This document shows, piece by piece, positions 6,202 to 12,439 of a stretch of DNA of 12,881 nucleotides. The stretch is from Planctomycetota bacterium (GTDB taxonomy: Bacteria; Planctomycetota; Phycisphaerae; FEN-1346): the NCBI GenBank assembly GCA_026386995.1, contig JAPLMO010000441.1, positions 1-12,881 on the forward strand, in the 5' to 3' direction. How positions within the stretch are numbered: the stretch's first letter is position 1; each line of letters opens with the position of its first letter. The position numbers and the translations under genes are program-made. Under the pieces are notes generated by a model that saw only the letters and a list, made by a program, of their open reading frames with translations, ran no database searches and was not told the origin of the DNA.

Positions 6202-7007
6202 ACCGAATCGACGCGACGTTCAAGGCCCTCAAGAAGCAGCGGCGCAAGGCCTTCATGCCGTTCATCGCCGCCGGCGACCCGTCGCTGGAGGCCACAGGCG
6301 CGATCCTCTGGGCGCTCCAGAACGGGGGCGCGGCAGACCTGGCGGAACTGGGCGTTCCGTACTCCGACCCCATCGCCGACGGCCCGGTCATCCAGGCCAG
6401 TTACCAGCGTGCCCTTGCGGCCGGCGTCACGCCGCAGAAGATCCTGGACCTGGTCGCGCGGCTGCGCGGCGAGGGCCTTACGCTTCCGGTCTGCCTGATG
6501 GTTTCTTACTCGCTCGTGTACCGGCCGGGGATGGAGGACTTCGTCGGGCGCGCGGCCGAGGCGGGCATCGACGGCCTCATCGTTCCTGACCTGCCCGCCG
6601 ACGAGGCCGGGCCGCTGGCCGAGGCCCTGGCCGCGCGCGAGGTTGCGTACATTCCGCTCATCGCCCCGACCACGACGGCCGCACGCCGCGAGGCCATCGT
6701 CAGCCGCGCCACGGGCTTCATCTATTGCATCAGCGTTACGGGCATCACGGGCGAGCGCACCGCGCTGCCCGAGAGCCTGGCGGAGTACGTCAAGGGCATC
6801 AAGAAGGTGGCGCGGGTGCCGGTCTGCGTGGGTTTTGGCATCTCGCGGCCCGAGCACGTGGCGGCGGTTACGCAGGTGGCCGACGGGGCGATCGTCGGCA
6901 GCGCCATCGTCCACCGCATCGCCGACCACTCCAGCGAGACGCCCGAGCGGATCGCCGCGATGGTGGCCGGCCTGTGCACGGAACTTGCCGCGCCGCTGCG
7001 TAAGTAA
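6198..7007 (+). CDS. trpA: Tryptophan synthase alpha subunit
   Basis: TrpA cleaves indole-3-glycerol phosphate to indole and glyceraldehyde 3-phosphate and passes indole through the tunnel to TrpB. The protein is 269 residues, the normal length for a TIM-barrel TrpA. It has FIAAGDP (22-28) and [14 protein letters not shown] (50-63), which carries the two catalytic acids E50 and D61, matching E49 and D60 of the Salmonella enzyme. Later come GLIVPDLP, the active-site loop region [11 protein letters not shown], and the phosphate-binding GFGIS and GAIVGSAIV. The start is GTG 6198, inside the end of trpB. The upstream sequence offers only a weak GAGG, consistent with translation by coupling to trpB. 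All key residues look intact. The gene ends 113 bp before the converging rarA stop, with hairpins between. Confidence 0.96.
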   Translation: MNRIDATFKALKKQRRKAFMPFIAAGDPSLEATGAILWALQNGGAADLAELGVPYSDPIADGPVIQASYQRALAAGVTPQKILDLVARLRGEGLTLPVCLMVSYSLVYRPGMEDFVGRAAEAGIDGLIVPDLPADEAGPLAEALAAREVAYIPLIAPTTTAARREAIVSRATGFIYCISVTGITGERTALPESLAEYVKGIKKVARVPVCVGFGISRPEHVAAVTQVADGAIVGSAIVHRIADHSSETPERIAAMVAGLCTELAAPLRK

Positions 7008-7040
7008 GGTACGCCGTGGCGCCACCCAGGCGATTTGTGC

Positions 7041-7107
7041 AACGTTTAGCCGTCGCCGCACACGGCGACGATAATCATCGCGGCCGTATGCGGCCGCGGC
7101 TAAACGT
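7041..7107. repeat. Paired-hairpin element 3 between trpA and rarA
   Basis: Hairpin one has CGTCGCCG (7051-7058) against CGGCGACG (7063-7070) with loop caca. Hairpin two has CGCGGCCG (7079-7086) against CGGCCGCG (7091-7098) with loop tatg. The outer arms ACGTTTAGCCG (7042-7052) and CGGCTAAACGT (7097-7107) are perfect inverted repeats. It fills most of a 112-bp gap between converging genes, where it may stop transcription from both sides, although neither side has a T-run. A separate palindrome, GTGGCGCCAC, lies at 7016-7025. Confidence 0.75.
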
Positions 7108-7119
7108 GGCGTTACCGGC

Positions 7120-8481
7120 CTACTTCGCTTCGCCTTTGCCCGCCTCGCCCTTGCGCAACTTCTTAAACTGCTCCAGCCGGGCTTTCAGTTTCGCCTCGTG
7201 CCCGTGGTCCGTCGGCTCGTAATACGTCTTGTCGACGCCCAGGTAATCCTGCGGCGCGACGCCGCCCGGGAAATTGTGGGCGTACTTGTACCCCTCGCCG
7301 TGGCCCAACTTTTCCGCGCCCTTGTAGTTTGCGTCGCGCAGGTGCTTGGGTACGGGCAGCGTGCGGTTCTCACGCACGTCCTTCATCGCGGCATCGATCG
7401 CCAGGTACGCGGCGTTGGACTTCGGGGCGCACGCGATGTACGTCACGGCCTCGGCCAGCGGGATGCGGGCCTCGGGCATCCCGACGAACTCCGTGGCGTG
7501 CATCGCCGCCACCGCCAGCATCAGGGCCGCCGGATCGGCGTTGCCCACGTCCTCGGCCGCGCAGATGACCGCGCGGCGGGCGATAAACCGCGGGTCCTCG
7601 CCGGCCTCCAACATGCGGGCCATCCAGTAAAGGGCCGCGTCCGGGTCGCTGCCGCGCATCGACTTGATGAAGGCGCTGGCGGCGTCGTAATGCTCGTCGC
7701 CCGTGCCGTCGTAGACTATGGCCTTCTGCTGGATGGATTCCTCGGCCACGGCCAGGTTGACGGCGATCTCGCCCGCCTTTTCCGGCGGCGCGAGGGGGTT
7801 TCTGATTTGCGACAGGACCGCGATCTCAAGGGCCGCCAGGGCCCGGCGTGCGTCGCCGTCGCTCGTCTTCGCCCAGTGGGCGAGGGCCTCGTTGGTCACC
7901 GAGAGGCGATAGCGGCCGAATCCGCGATCCTTATCGGCCATCGCGCTGTGGAGGATCGCAAGGACCTCCTGGTCGGTGAGCGGCTCGAACCTGAAAATCT
8001 GGCTCCGCGACACCAGCGGGGCGTTCAGGGCGAAGAACGGGTTCTCGGTGGTCGCCCCGATGAGGATGATGACGCCGTTCTCCACGTCCGGCAGCAGCAC
8101 GTCCTGCTGGGCGCGGTTGAAGCGGTGGACCTCGTCCAGGAAGAGGACCGTCCGCTGCTTTGAGGTCAGGAGGCGGTTGCGGGCCCGCTCCAGGCATTCC
8201 CGGACTTCCTTGACGCCGACCATAGCGGCGTTGAGTTGCTCGAAGGCGGCCGAGAGTCGCCCCGCGATGACCTCCGCCAAACTGGTCTTGCCCGTGCCGG
8301 GCGGCCCGTAGAAGATGGCGCTCTGGAGGCGGTCGGCATCGACCATGCGCCTGAGGAGTTTCCCCGGGCCGAAGAAATGCCCCTGCCCGACGAACTCCTC
8401 CGGCGTCCTGGGGCGCATGCGCACCGCCAGCGGCGCCTGCTCGCGTATCTGCCGCGCTTCGCTTTCGTTGAAAAGGCCCAT
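7120..8481 (-). CDS. rarA: Replication-associated recombination protein A (RarA/MgsA-type AAA+ ATPase)
   Basis: RarA is an AAA+ ATPase of the clamp-loader/RuvB group that acts at stalled replication forks and on single-strand gaps; the eukaryotic relative is WRNIP1. The 453-residue protein begins with the family feature PLAVRMRPRTPEEFVGQ (17-33). It then has Walker A GPPGTGKT (59-66), Walker B VLFLDEVHRF (112-121), sensor 1 GATTENP (142-148) and the arginine-finger motif SRS (158-160). The C-terminal half has the typical tetramerisation-domain sequences FIKSMRGSDPDAALYW, AAEDVGNADP and NFPGGVAPQDYLG. It ends in a charged tail. ATG 8481 fits homologues, but no Shine-Dalgarno is visible and a TATAAT box ends only 9 bp upstream, so the mRNA may be leaderless. 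The gene is divergent from the unknown gene at 8636. Confidence 0.93.
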   Translation of the reverse strand: MGLFNESEARQIREQAPLAVRMRPRTPEEFVGQGHFFGPGKLLRRMVDADRLQSAIFYGPPGTGKTSLAEVIAGRLSAAFEQLNAAMVGVKEVRECLERARNRLLTSKQRTVLFLDEVHRFNRAQQDVLLPDVENGVIILIGATTENPFFALNAPLVSRSQIFRFEPLTDQEVLAILHSAMADKDRGFGRYRLSVTNEALAHWAKTSDGDARRALAALEIAVLSQIRNPLAPPEKAGEIAVNLAVAEESIQQKAIVYDGTGDEHYDAASAFIKSMRGSDPDAALYWMARMLEAGEDPRFIARRAVICAAEDVGNADPAALMLAVAAMHATEFVGMPEARIPLAEAVTYIACAPKSNAAYLAIDAAMKDVRENRTLPVPKHLRDANYKGAEKLGHGEGYKYAHNFPGGVAPQDYLGVDKTYYEPTDHGHEAKLKARLEQFKKLRKGEAGKGEAK

Positions 8482-8490
8482 GAGGGTGGT

Positions 8491-8518
8491 ATTATAGCAC
8501 GCAGGCCCAAGGGGTCAC
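8491..8518 (-). promoter_or_regulatory. Promoter of rarA, placed for a near-leaderless transcript
   Basis: On the minus strand GTGACC (8518-8513), a 16-bp spacer and a perfect TATAAT (8496-8491) precede ATG 8481. A start about 7 bp after the -10 box would leave roughly 3 nt before the ATG. Confidence 0.55.
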
Positions 8519-8520
8519 GC

Positions 8521-8616
8521 GCGCTTTGCGCAACGGCGGCGCGAGGTCGCCAAGTCGAAGACTCGCCTGGGCGAGGCGACTGGCCAAACGTACTTACCCG
8601 CCGCGCTTGCGCGGCG
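8521..8616. repeat. Hairpin-rich spacer between rarA and the 251-residue gene
   Basis: CGCCGCG (8599-8605), loop cttg and CGCGGCG (8610-8616) form one perfect stem. CTCGC (8562-8566) and GCGAG (8571-8575) form another inside a wider partial inverted repeat (GTCGCC near 8546-8551 with GGCGAC near 8575-8580). A weak GCGC stem lies at 8521-8531. It resembles the paired-hairpin elements but is less regular and may be a degraded one. I see no clear promoter for the plus-strand gene here. Confidence 0.45.
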
Positions 8617-8635
8617 CGTTGTTCGGAGGCTGAAC

Positions 8636-9391
8636 ATGACCAAGGCCCGCAAAGTTTTCACCGTTCCCCCGCTCCCCGTCCGCCCGGCGTTCAAGCGGGA
8701 GTTCCTGGACTTCGAGCGCGGCATACGCATGGGCAACCTCGAGCCGCACGAACGCATCACGCAGATCATCAAGGTCCGCCTTATGGAGCGGCATCGGCGG
8801 GACTTTATCATCGACAAGTGGGGCCGAGGCGTGTACTGGCAGTGGATTTGCTGGGTCGTCCGGGCCGACCGCGAGGCCAAGCCCATCTCCAGCGGCTACA
8901 ACTTCTCGTGCGCGAAGTTCTTCATCAGCCTCCAGCGCGATGAGCGGAGCCTACAGGCCGGCATGCAGATTGAGCGGGCGTACCTGCGCCGCGGCCGCGG
9001 GCCGGTCGATGAGGTGTACGCCGAGGAGGACTGGGATTTTTATCGGCTCGTGAAGGGCCTCCGCAAAGGCTCGCCGCTGGAGAAGGAACTGCGGCGGGTC
9101 GTGGAGGTCGAGGGCTTTACGGCGCACGTCGGCGGCACGTCGAGCGAGGAACACGCCTTTCGCGGCCACAAGTGGGGCGGCGCGGCGGCCATCCGCCGGG
9201 CGTGCGAAGCGGTCCCCGACGATGCGTGGGGCTGGTTCCAACTCTATTACGCCATCCCCGAGAAAGAACTGAACGCGATGGACGGCGCGGAGATCGTGGC
9301 CGCCATCCTCGCGATCTTCGACGAAGTTACGCCCGCGATGAACCTGGTGATGAGCGGGCCGTTTCTGACCGCTGCCGGGTCCAGGCTGTAG
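8636..9391 (+). CDS. Conserved-looking cytoplasmic protein of unknown function
   Basis: I do not recognise this 251-residue protein. The start is well supported: GGAGG at 8625-8629, 6 bp before ATG 8636. There is no signal peptide or membrane segment, so it is probably soluble. It has many aromatic residues, including WGRGVYWQWICWVVRAD (61-77), then NFSCAKFFISLQRDER (89-104), EDWDFYRL (131-138), HKWGGAAAIRRACEAVPDDAWGWFQLYY (about 179-206) and a helical C-terminal part with DGAEIVAAILAIFDEV. Trp and Tyr clusters next to basic residues could mean a ligand- or nucleic-acid-binding pocket, but this is a guess. Codon use looks like that of its neighbours. It is a single gene between rarA (divergent) and yggS (convergent), so context gives no pathway. 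Confidence 0.75.
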   Translation: MTKARKVFTVPPLPVRPAFKREFLDFERGIRMGNLEPHERITQIIKVRLMERHRRDFIIDKWGRGVYWQWICWVVRADREAKPISSGYNFSCAKFFISLQRDERSLQAGMQIERAYLRRGRGPVDEVYAEEDWDFYRLVKGLRKGSPLEKELRRVVEVEGFTAHVGGTSSEEHAFRGHKWGGAAAIRRACEAVPDDAWGWFQLYYAIPEKELNAMDGAEIVAAILAIFDEVTPAMNLVMSGPFLTAAGSRL

Positions 9392-9417
9392 TTCGTGTTA
9401 AACGTCCAGACCGCAGC

Positions 9418-9493
9418 GTGGCACGGCTGGCTTGCCCAGCCGTGGCGGAAGGCCCGCGACGTTTCCCACGGCTGGACAAGCCAGCCGTGCCAC
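9418..9493. repeat. Paired-hairpin element 4
   Basis: CACGGCTGG (9422-9430), loop cttgc and CCAGCCGTG (9436-9444) form the first hairpin. CACGGCTGG (9467-9475), loop acaag and CCAGCCGTG (9481-9489) form the second. The outer sequences GTGGCACGGCTGGCTTG (9418-9434) and its exact reverse complement (9477-9493) make a perfect 17-bp inverted repeat. It lies between two converging genes (stops at 9391 and 9559) and could serve both as terminator or mRNA-end protector. TGGCACGG-type palindromes are, to my knowledge, common in planctomycete spacers. Confidence 0.85.
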
Positions 9494-9558
9494 ACCCGCT
9501 ATTGCGGCATGCACCACACGCTCAACACGTACGGGCTGTAAGGCGCCCGGCGGGGGCA

Positions 9559-10251
9559 TCACCGAAACAGCGCCGTTCCCACGCGCACGATAGTCGCCCC
9601 CTCTTCAATCGCCACCTCATAATCCTGCGTCATGCCCATCGAGAGTTCCGTCAGCGGTTGGGGCAGGGCGGCCTCGCGGTTGATTTGCTCCAGCAACTTC
9701 CGCAGGGCCGTGAAGGCCGGGCGCGATGCCTCCGGGTCCTCGGCCAGCGGCGCCATTGTCATGAGGCCGGCGAGTGAGATGCCCGGCGTGGCCGCGATTG
9801 CGCGGGCGAGGGCTGGGGCCTCTGAGGGTTCGACGCCGGCCTTCTGTTCCTCGCCGCTGTTGACCTCCAAGAGGCACGTCGCGCGCCGGCCGAGGGCGAC
9901 CGCCCGTTTGCCGATCTCCGCCGCCAACTCCACTGAGTCTACGCTGTGGATCATCGCGGCCGCGGGGACGACGTACTTGGCGTTCTTTTTCTGGAGCCGG
10001 CCGATCATGTGCCAGGCTACCCGCAAGTCCGCCAGGGCGGCCGCGCGGTCCCGCAGTTGCTGGGCCCGGTTCTCGCCGAGGTCTTTCTGGCCGGCCTGGG
10101 CCAGGATGCGGATGACGTCTTCGCCGACGGTCATCGTGACGGCCACCAGGCGCACGGTTTCGGCGGGCCTGTCGCTTCGTGCGGCAGCCGCGGCGATGCG
10201 GTCGCGGACTTCGCGCAGGTTGGCCAGGATTCGTTCGGGGGCAAGTTCCAT
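9559..10251 (-). CDS. yggS: YggS/PLPHP-family PLP homeostasis protein lacking the PLP lysine
   Basis: Family members (YggS, PROSC/PLPBP) are single-domain TIM-barrel proteins that bind pyridoxal phosphate and buffer B6 vitamers and amino acid pools, without known enzyme activity. This one has 230 residues, the usual length. Recognisable parts are DLGENRAQQL (57-66), HMIGRLQKKN (81-90), HSVDS (102-106), EVNSGEEQKAGV (129-140), GLMTMAP (162-168), SMGMTQDYEVAIEEGAT (204-220) and VRVGTALF (222-229), which together keep the phosphate-binding site. The odd point is VRLVAVTMTVG (33-43): the family has a lysine (VAVTKT or VAVSKT) where Met40 stands, and that lysine forms the Schiff base with PLP. The codon is ATG, one base from AAG. 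ATG 10251 matches homologues. No Shine-Dalgarno is seen, and a promoter-like sequence abuts the start. Confidence 0.9.
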   Translation of the reverse strand: MELAPERILANLREVRDRIAAAAARSDRPAETVRLVAVTMTVGEDVIRILAQAGQKDLGENRAQQLRDRAAALADLRVAWHMIGRLQKKNAKYVVPAAAMIHSVDSVELAAEIGKRAVALGRRATCLLEVNSGEEQKAGVEPSEAPALARAIAATPGISLAGLMTMAPLAEDPEASRPAFTALRKLLEQINREAALPQPLTELSMGMTQDYEVAIEEGATIVRVGTALFR

Positions 10252-10258
10252 GCCCCAC

Positions 10259-10286
10259 AGTGTACCGCCGCGGGCCGGCGCTGCAA
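10259..10286 (-). promoter_or_regulatory. Promoter of yggS, placed for a leaderless transcript
   Basis: On the minus strand TTGCAG (10286-10281), a 16-bp spacer and TACACT (10264-10259) end 7 bp before ATG 10251. Transcription would begin at or next to the A of the ATG. The match is moderate (4 of 6 in each box). Confidence 0.4.
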
Positions 10287-10349
10287 GGGAAGCGGGCCGG
10301 AAAAGAAGGCCGGGCAACCCCTCACTCCTGCGTACTCCTTTCCCTGCCC

Positions 10350-10445
10350 GGGTGGCATGGTCACGCTGTTGCGTGACCATGTGCCTCGAACGGCGCCTGG
10401 CCCGCCACTGCGGCATGGTCACGCAACAGCGTGACCATGCCACCC
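10350..10445. repeat. Paired-hairpin element 5, perfect 32-bp inverted repeat
   Basis: Positions 10350-10381 are the exact reverse complement of 10414-10445, with a 32-bp spacer. Each arm is itself a hairpin: CATGGTCACGC (10356-10366), loop tgtt, GCGTGACCATG (10371-10381); and CATGGTCACGC (10414-10424), loop aaca, GCGTGACCATG (10429-10439). GGGTGG marks the outer edge on both sides. It lies between the divergent yggS and HEAT-repeat genes and upstream of both promoters, so a terminator role is unlikely here. Confidence 0.9.
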
Positions 10446-10446
10446 T

Positions 10447-10466
10447 CGTAACTGACGCACTAGTGC
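10447..10466 (+). repeat. Copy of the TGACGCA-type motif with a palindrome
   Basis: CGTAACTGACGC (10447-10458) is identical to 4743-4754. It runs into the perfect palindrome GCACTAGTGC (10457-10466). It begins one base after paired-hairpin element 5. Confidence 0.6.
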
Positions 10467-10489
10467 AAGAGGGTCCGGCACGAATCTAG

Positions 10490-10517
10490 TTGACAGGAAG
10501 TTCAAAATGGATACTAT
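10490..10517 (+). promoter_or_regulatory. Sigma-70-type promoter for the HEAT-repeat gene
   Basis: A perfect TTGACA (10490-10495), a 16-bp spacer and TACTAT (10512-10517) predict a start near 10524 and a leader of about 90 nt before ATG 10614. Confidence 0.6.
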
Positions 10518-10613
10518 CAGCCCTTGTCATTGTCAGAGCGGCTCCTAACGGTTTTGTGCTCGACGCAAACGCCGGCCGGCATGGCGGCCCAACATGCGAA
10601 GGGGGGGTCACGG

Positions 10614-12188
10614 ATGTCGCGTCTTCTGATCGCCGCGGTCATGGTGTTTGTGGCGGCGTCAGGGGCTTATGCCGAGGCGGCTGGCAGCCCGCCGCCCAAG
10701 CCGCCCCCGCTGACGCTGCCGTCGATCGTTCCCCTGACGGGTGAGGCGCCTACGCCGTCGCCGCCCAAGCCGCCTCCGCCCAAGCCGCCCTCGCAGCCGG
10801 TCACCCCGTCGCAGCCGGTCAAACCGCCGCCGCTGACCCTGCCGGGCGCCGCGCCTGCGCCTGTCGCGCCGCCCAAGGCGATTTCGATCGAAGGACTGGT
10901 GGCGCAATTGAAGGACGCGGACCCTCAGAAACGCCTGGCCGCGGCCGAGGGGCTGGTCGAAAGCAAGACGCGCGACCCGTCGGTGATCGGTCCGCTGGCG
11001 GCGGCCCTGAAAGACGCCGACCCGCAGGTCCGCAGCCTGGTGGTCACCGTGCTGGGCAATACGCAGAACCCGGCCGCGGTTGAGCCGCTTATGGCCGCCA
11101 CCAAGGACGAGCAGGTGTCCGTGCGGGCCGATGCGGTGCGCGGCCTGCTGGCGCTGGGGGGCGAACCGGCCGCGACGGCCTTGGCGGCGGTGATGAAGTC
11201 CGGCGACGAGAGTACCCGCGTCGAGGCGATCCACGCGCTGGGGCATCTGAAGGACGCGCGGACCACGGCCGTGATCGTCGAGGCCCTGCGCGATCCCCTG
11301 CCGTCGGTGGCCGCCGAGGCGGCAGCCGCACTCGCTGAAAGCGGCGACATGCGCGCCCTGCGGCCGCTTTTTGCCGCCATGAAAACGCCGGACGCCAACG
11401 TCCGGCGCGCGGCCGTCCGCGGCGTCCGCTGGCTCGGCGGCGCACAGGAAAGCGAAGAGGACCGGGCCGTTCGCCAGAGAATCGAGAAGCATCGGCTCGG
11501 CAAGTTCCAGGTGCGAGACGTGGAACTGTGCGAGGTCCTTCAGTATTTGCGCGGCACGGGCGGCCTGAACCTCCACGTGCGCTGGAAGCCCCTGGCCGCC
11601 CGGCAGATAGGGTCGTCGACGCTCGTGACCGCCAGCCTGGCGGTTGCGGAGGCCGACGGCGTCCTGGCGGAGATACTCCTGGCCGTCGAGCCTTCGGGCG
11701 AGGTCGGCTGGATGATTCACCGCGGCGTGGTCATCGTCTCGACGCTGGCCGACCTGGAGGCGTGCGCGGCCTCGCGGACGCTGTGCGGCGAAATCCCCTG
11801 CGCCGGCGGCCCGAAAGACCTGGAGGTGCGCCGCCAGTTGGGGCTGCGGCTGCCGAAGGCGGACTGCCCCGAGATCGCCCTGGCGGCGCTCTTCCAGTCG
11901 CTCCAGGCGGCGCTGAAGGTCGATTTCAGGGTCAACTGGGAGGCCCTGAAGGCATTCGGCATTACGCAAGAGAGCAAGATCAGCATGGTGCTGGCCAACG
12001 TGCCGACAGAGCAGGTCCTGAGGCTCGTGCTTCACGATCTGGAGAGCACCGGAAAAGTGGATTTCGCCGTCAAGGACGGGGCCGTGCTGATCACGTCGGC
12101 GGCCGAGTTGGCGCCGCTGCGCCGGCCGGCCGCGCCGCCGCTGATTACGCCGCCTGCGCCCGTGCCGGTGCCGTCGCCCCAGCGCTAA
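10614..12188 (+). CDS. Secreted HEAT-repeat protein with two secretin-like (STN-type) modules
   Basis: This 524-residue protein starts at ATG 10614, after a G-rich stretch (AAGGGGGGG) that can act as a ribosome binding site. The frame is open to 10524, but only this start gives a signal peptide directly (1-20, cleavage after AYA). A Pro-rich linker with PPPKPP-type runs spans about 25-90. Six HEAT-like repeats of about 31 residues fill 91-277 (pattern: LxxALKDxDPxVRxxAxxxLG), a scaffold usually used for protein binding. Two copies of a roughly 90-residue module follow, at about 296-385 and 402-498. Each has a helix with LxxLF/LxxL, an L-x-V-x-W strand, a conserved small domain and a final V-K/R-x-G-x-V-I-x-(S/T) strand. 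This pattern recalls the STN/secretin short domain, an assignment made by eye. Periplasmic or surface location is likely. Function is unknown, perhaps a binding platform. Confidence 0.82.
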   Translation: MSRLLIAAVMVFVAASGAYAEAAGSPPPKPPPLTLPSIVPLTGEAPTPSPPKPPPPKPPSQPVTPSQPVKPPPLTLPGAAPAPVAPPKAISIEGLVAQLKDADPQKRLAAAEGLVESKTRDPSVIGPLAAALKDADPQVRSLVVTVLGNTQNPAAVEPLMAATKDEQVSVRADAVRGLLALGGEPAATALAAVMKSGDESTRVEAIHALGHLKDARTTAVIVEALRDPLPSVAAEAAAALAESGDMRALRPLFAAMKTPDANVRRAAVRGVRWLGGAQESEEDRAVRQRIEKHRLGKFQVRDVELCEVLQYLRGTGGLNLHVRWKPLAARQIGSSTLVTASLAVAEADGVLAEILLAVEPSGEVGWMIHRGVVIVSTLADLEACAASRTLCGEIPCAGGPKDLEVRRQLGLRLPKADCPEIALAALFQSLQAALKVDFRVNWEALKAFGITQESKISMVLANVPTEQVLRLVLHDLESTGKVDFAVKDGAVLITSAAELAPLRRPAAPPLITPPAPVPVPSPQR

Positions 12189-12189
12189 T

Positions 12190-12203
12190 GTAGTGCATCA
12201 CTC
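12190..12203 (-). repeat. Copy of the TGACGCA-type motif
   Basis: On the minus strand this reads GAGTGATGCACTAC, matching 4900-4913 in 12 of 14 positions. It begins right after the stop codon of the HEAT-repeat gene and 21 bp before paired-hairpin element 6. Confidence 0.5.
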
Positions 12204-12224
12204 AGATTGCACATTATCCAAGAC

Positions 12225-12308
12225 GCCGGGTGCCACGGTCGCCGTGGCGACCGTGCTCTGCGTCGAACGGCGGCACGGTTGCTGAACGGCGCAACCGTGG
12301 CACCCGGC
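12225..12308. repeat. Paired-hairpin element 6
   Basis: CACGGTCGC (12234-12242) with GCGACCGTG (12247-12255) and CACGGTTGC (12274-12282) with GCAACCGTG (12291-12299) form two perfect 9-bp hairpins that differ by one compensated pair. The outer arms GCCGGGTGCCACGGT (12225-12239) and ACCGTGGCACCCGGC (12294-12308) are exact inverted repeats. It lies downstream of the HEAT-repeat gene and upstream of the glnA promoter. Confidence 0.85.
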
Positions 12309-12349
12309 GTGCCTTGCCCCTACCCACACATCCCATCCGCCGAATAGGT

Positions 12350-12378
12350 TTGACCCTGCGCTGGCGCTGGGCGAGAAT
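12350..12378 (+). promoter_or_regulatory. Possible promoter of the glutamine synthetase gene
   Basis: TTGACC (12350-12355), a 17-bp spacer and GAGAAT (12373-12378) predict a start near 12385 and a leader of about 55 nt. I see no GG-N10-GC sigma-54 site close to the gene. Confidence 0.5.
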
Positions 12379-12439
12379 AGCATCCACGCAAGCGAGTACG
12401 GGTACAGAGCAAGACCAGCACGATGAAAGGACGACCCTC

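Noticed and set aside
7198..8163. Antisense frame over rarA (321 codons)
   Set aside because: rarA motifs are complete; the antisense frame shows only mirrored codon bias.
10659..12035. Antisense frame over the HEAT-repeat gene (458 codons)
   Set aside because: Repetitive Arg/Gln/Leu/Gly composition created by the Pro-rich and HEAT repeats on the other strand.
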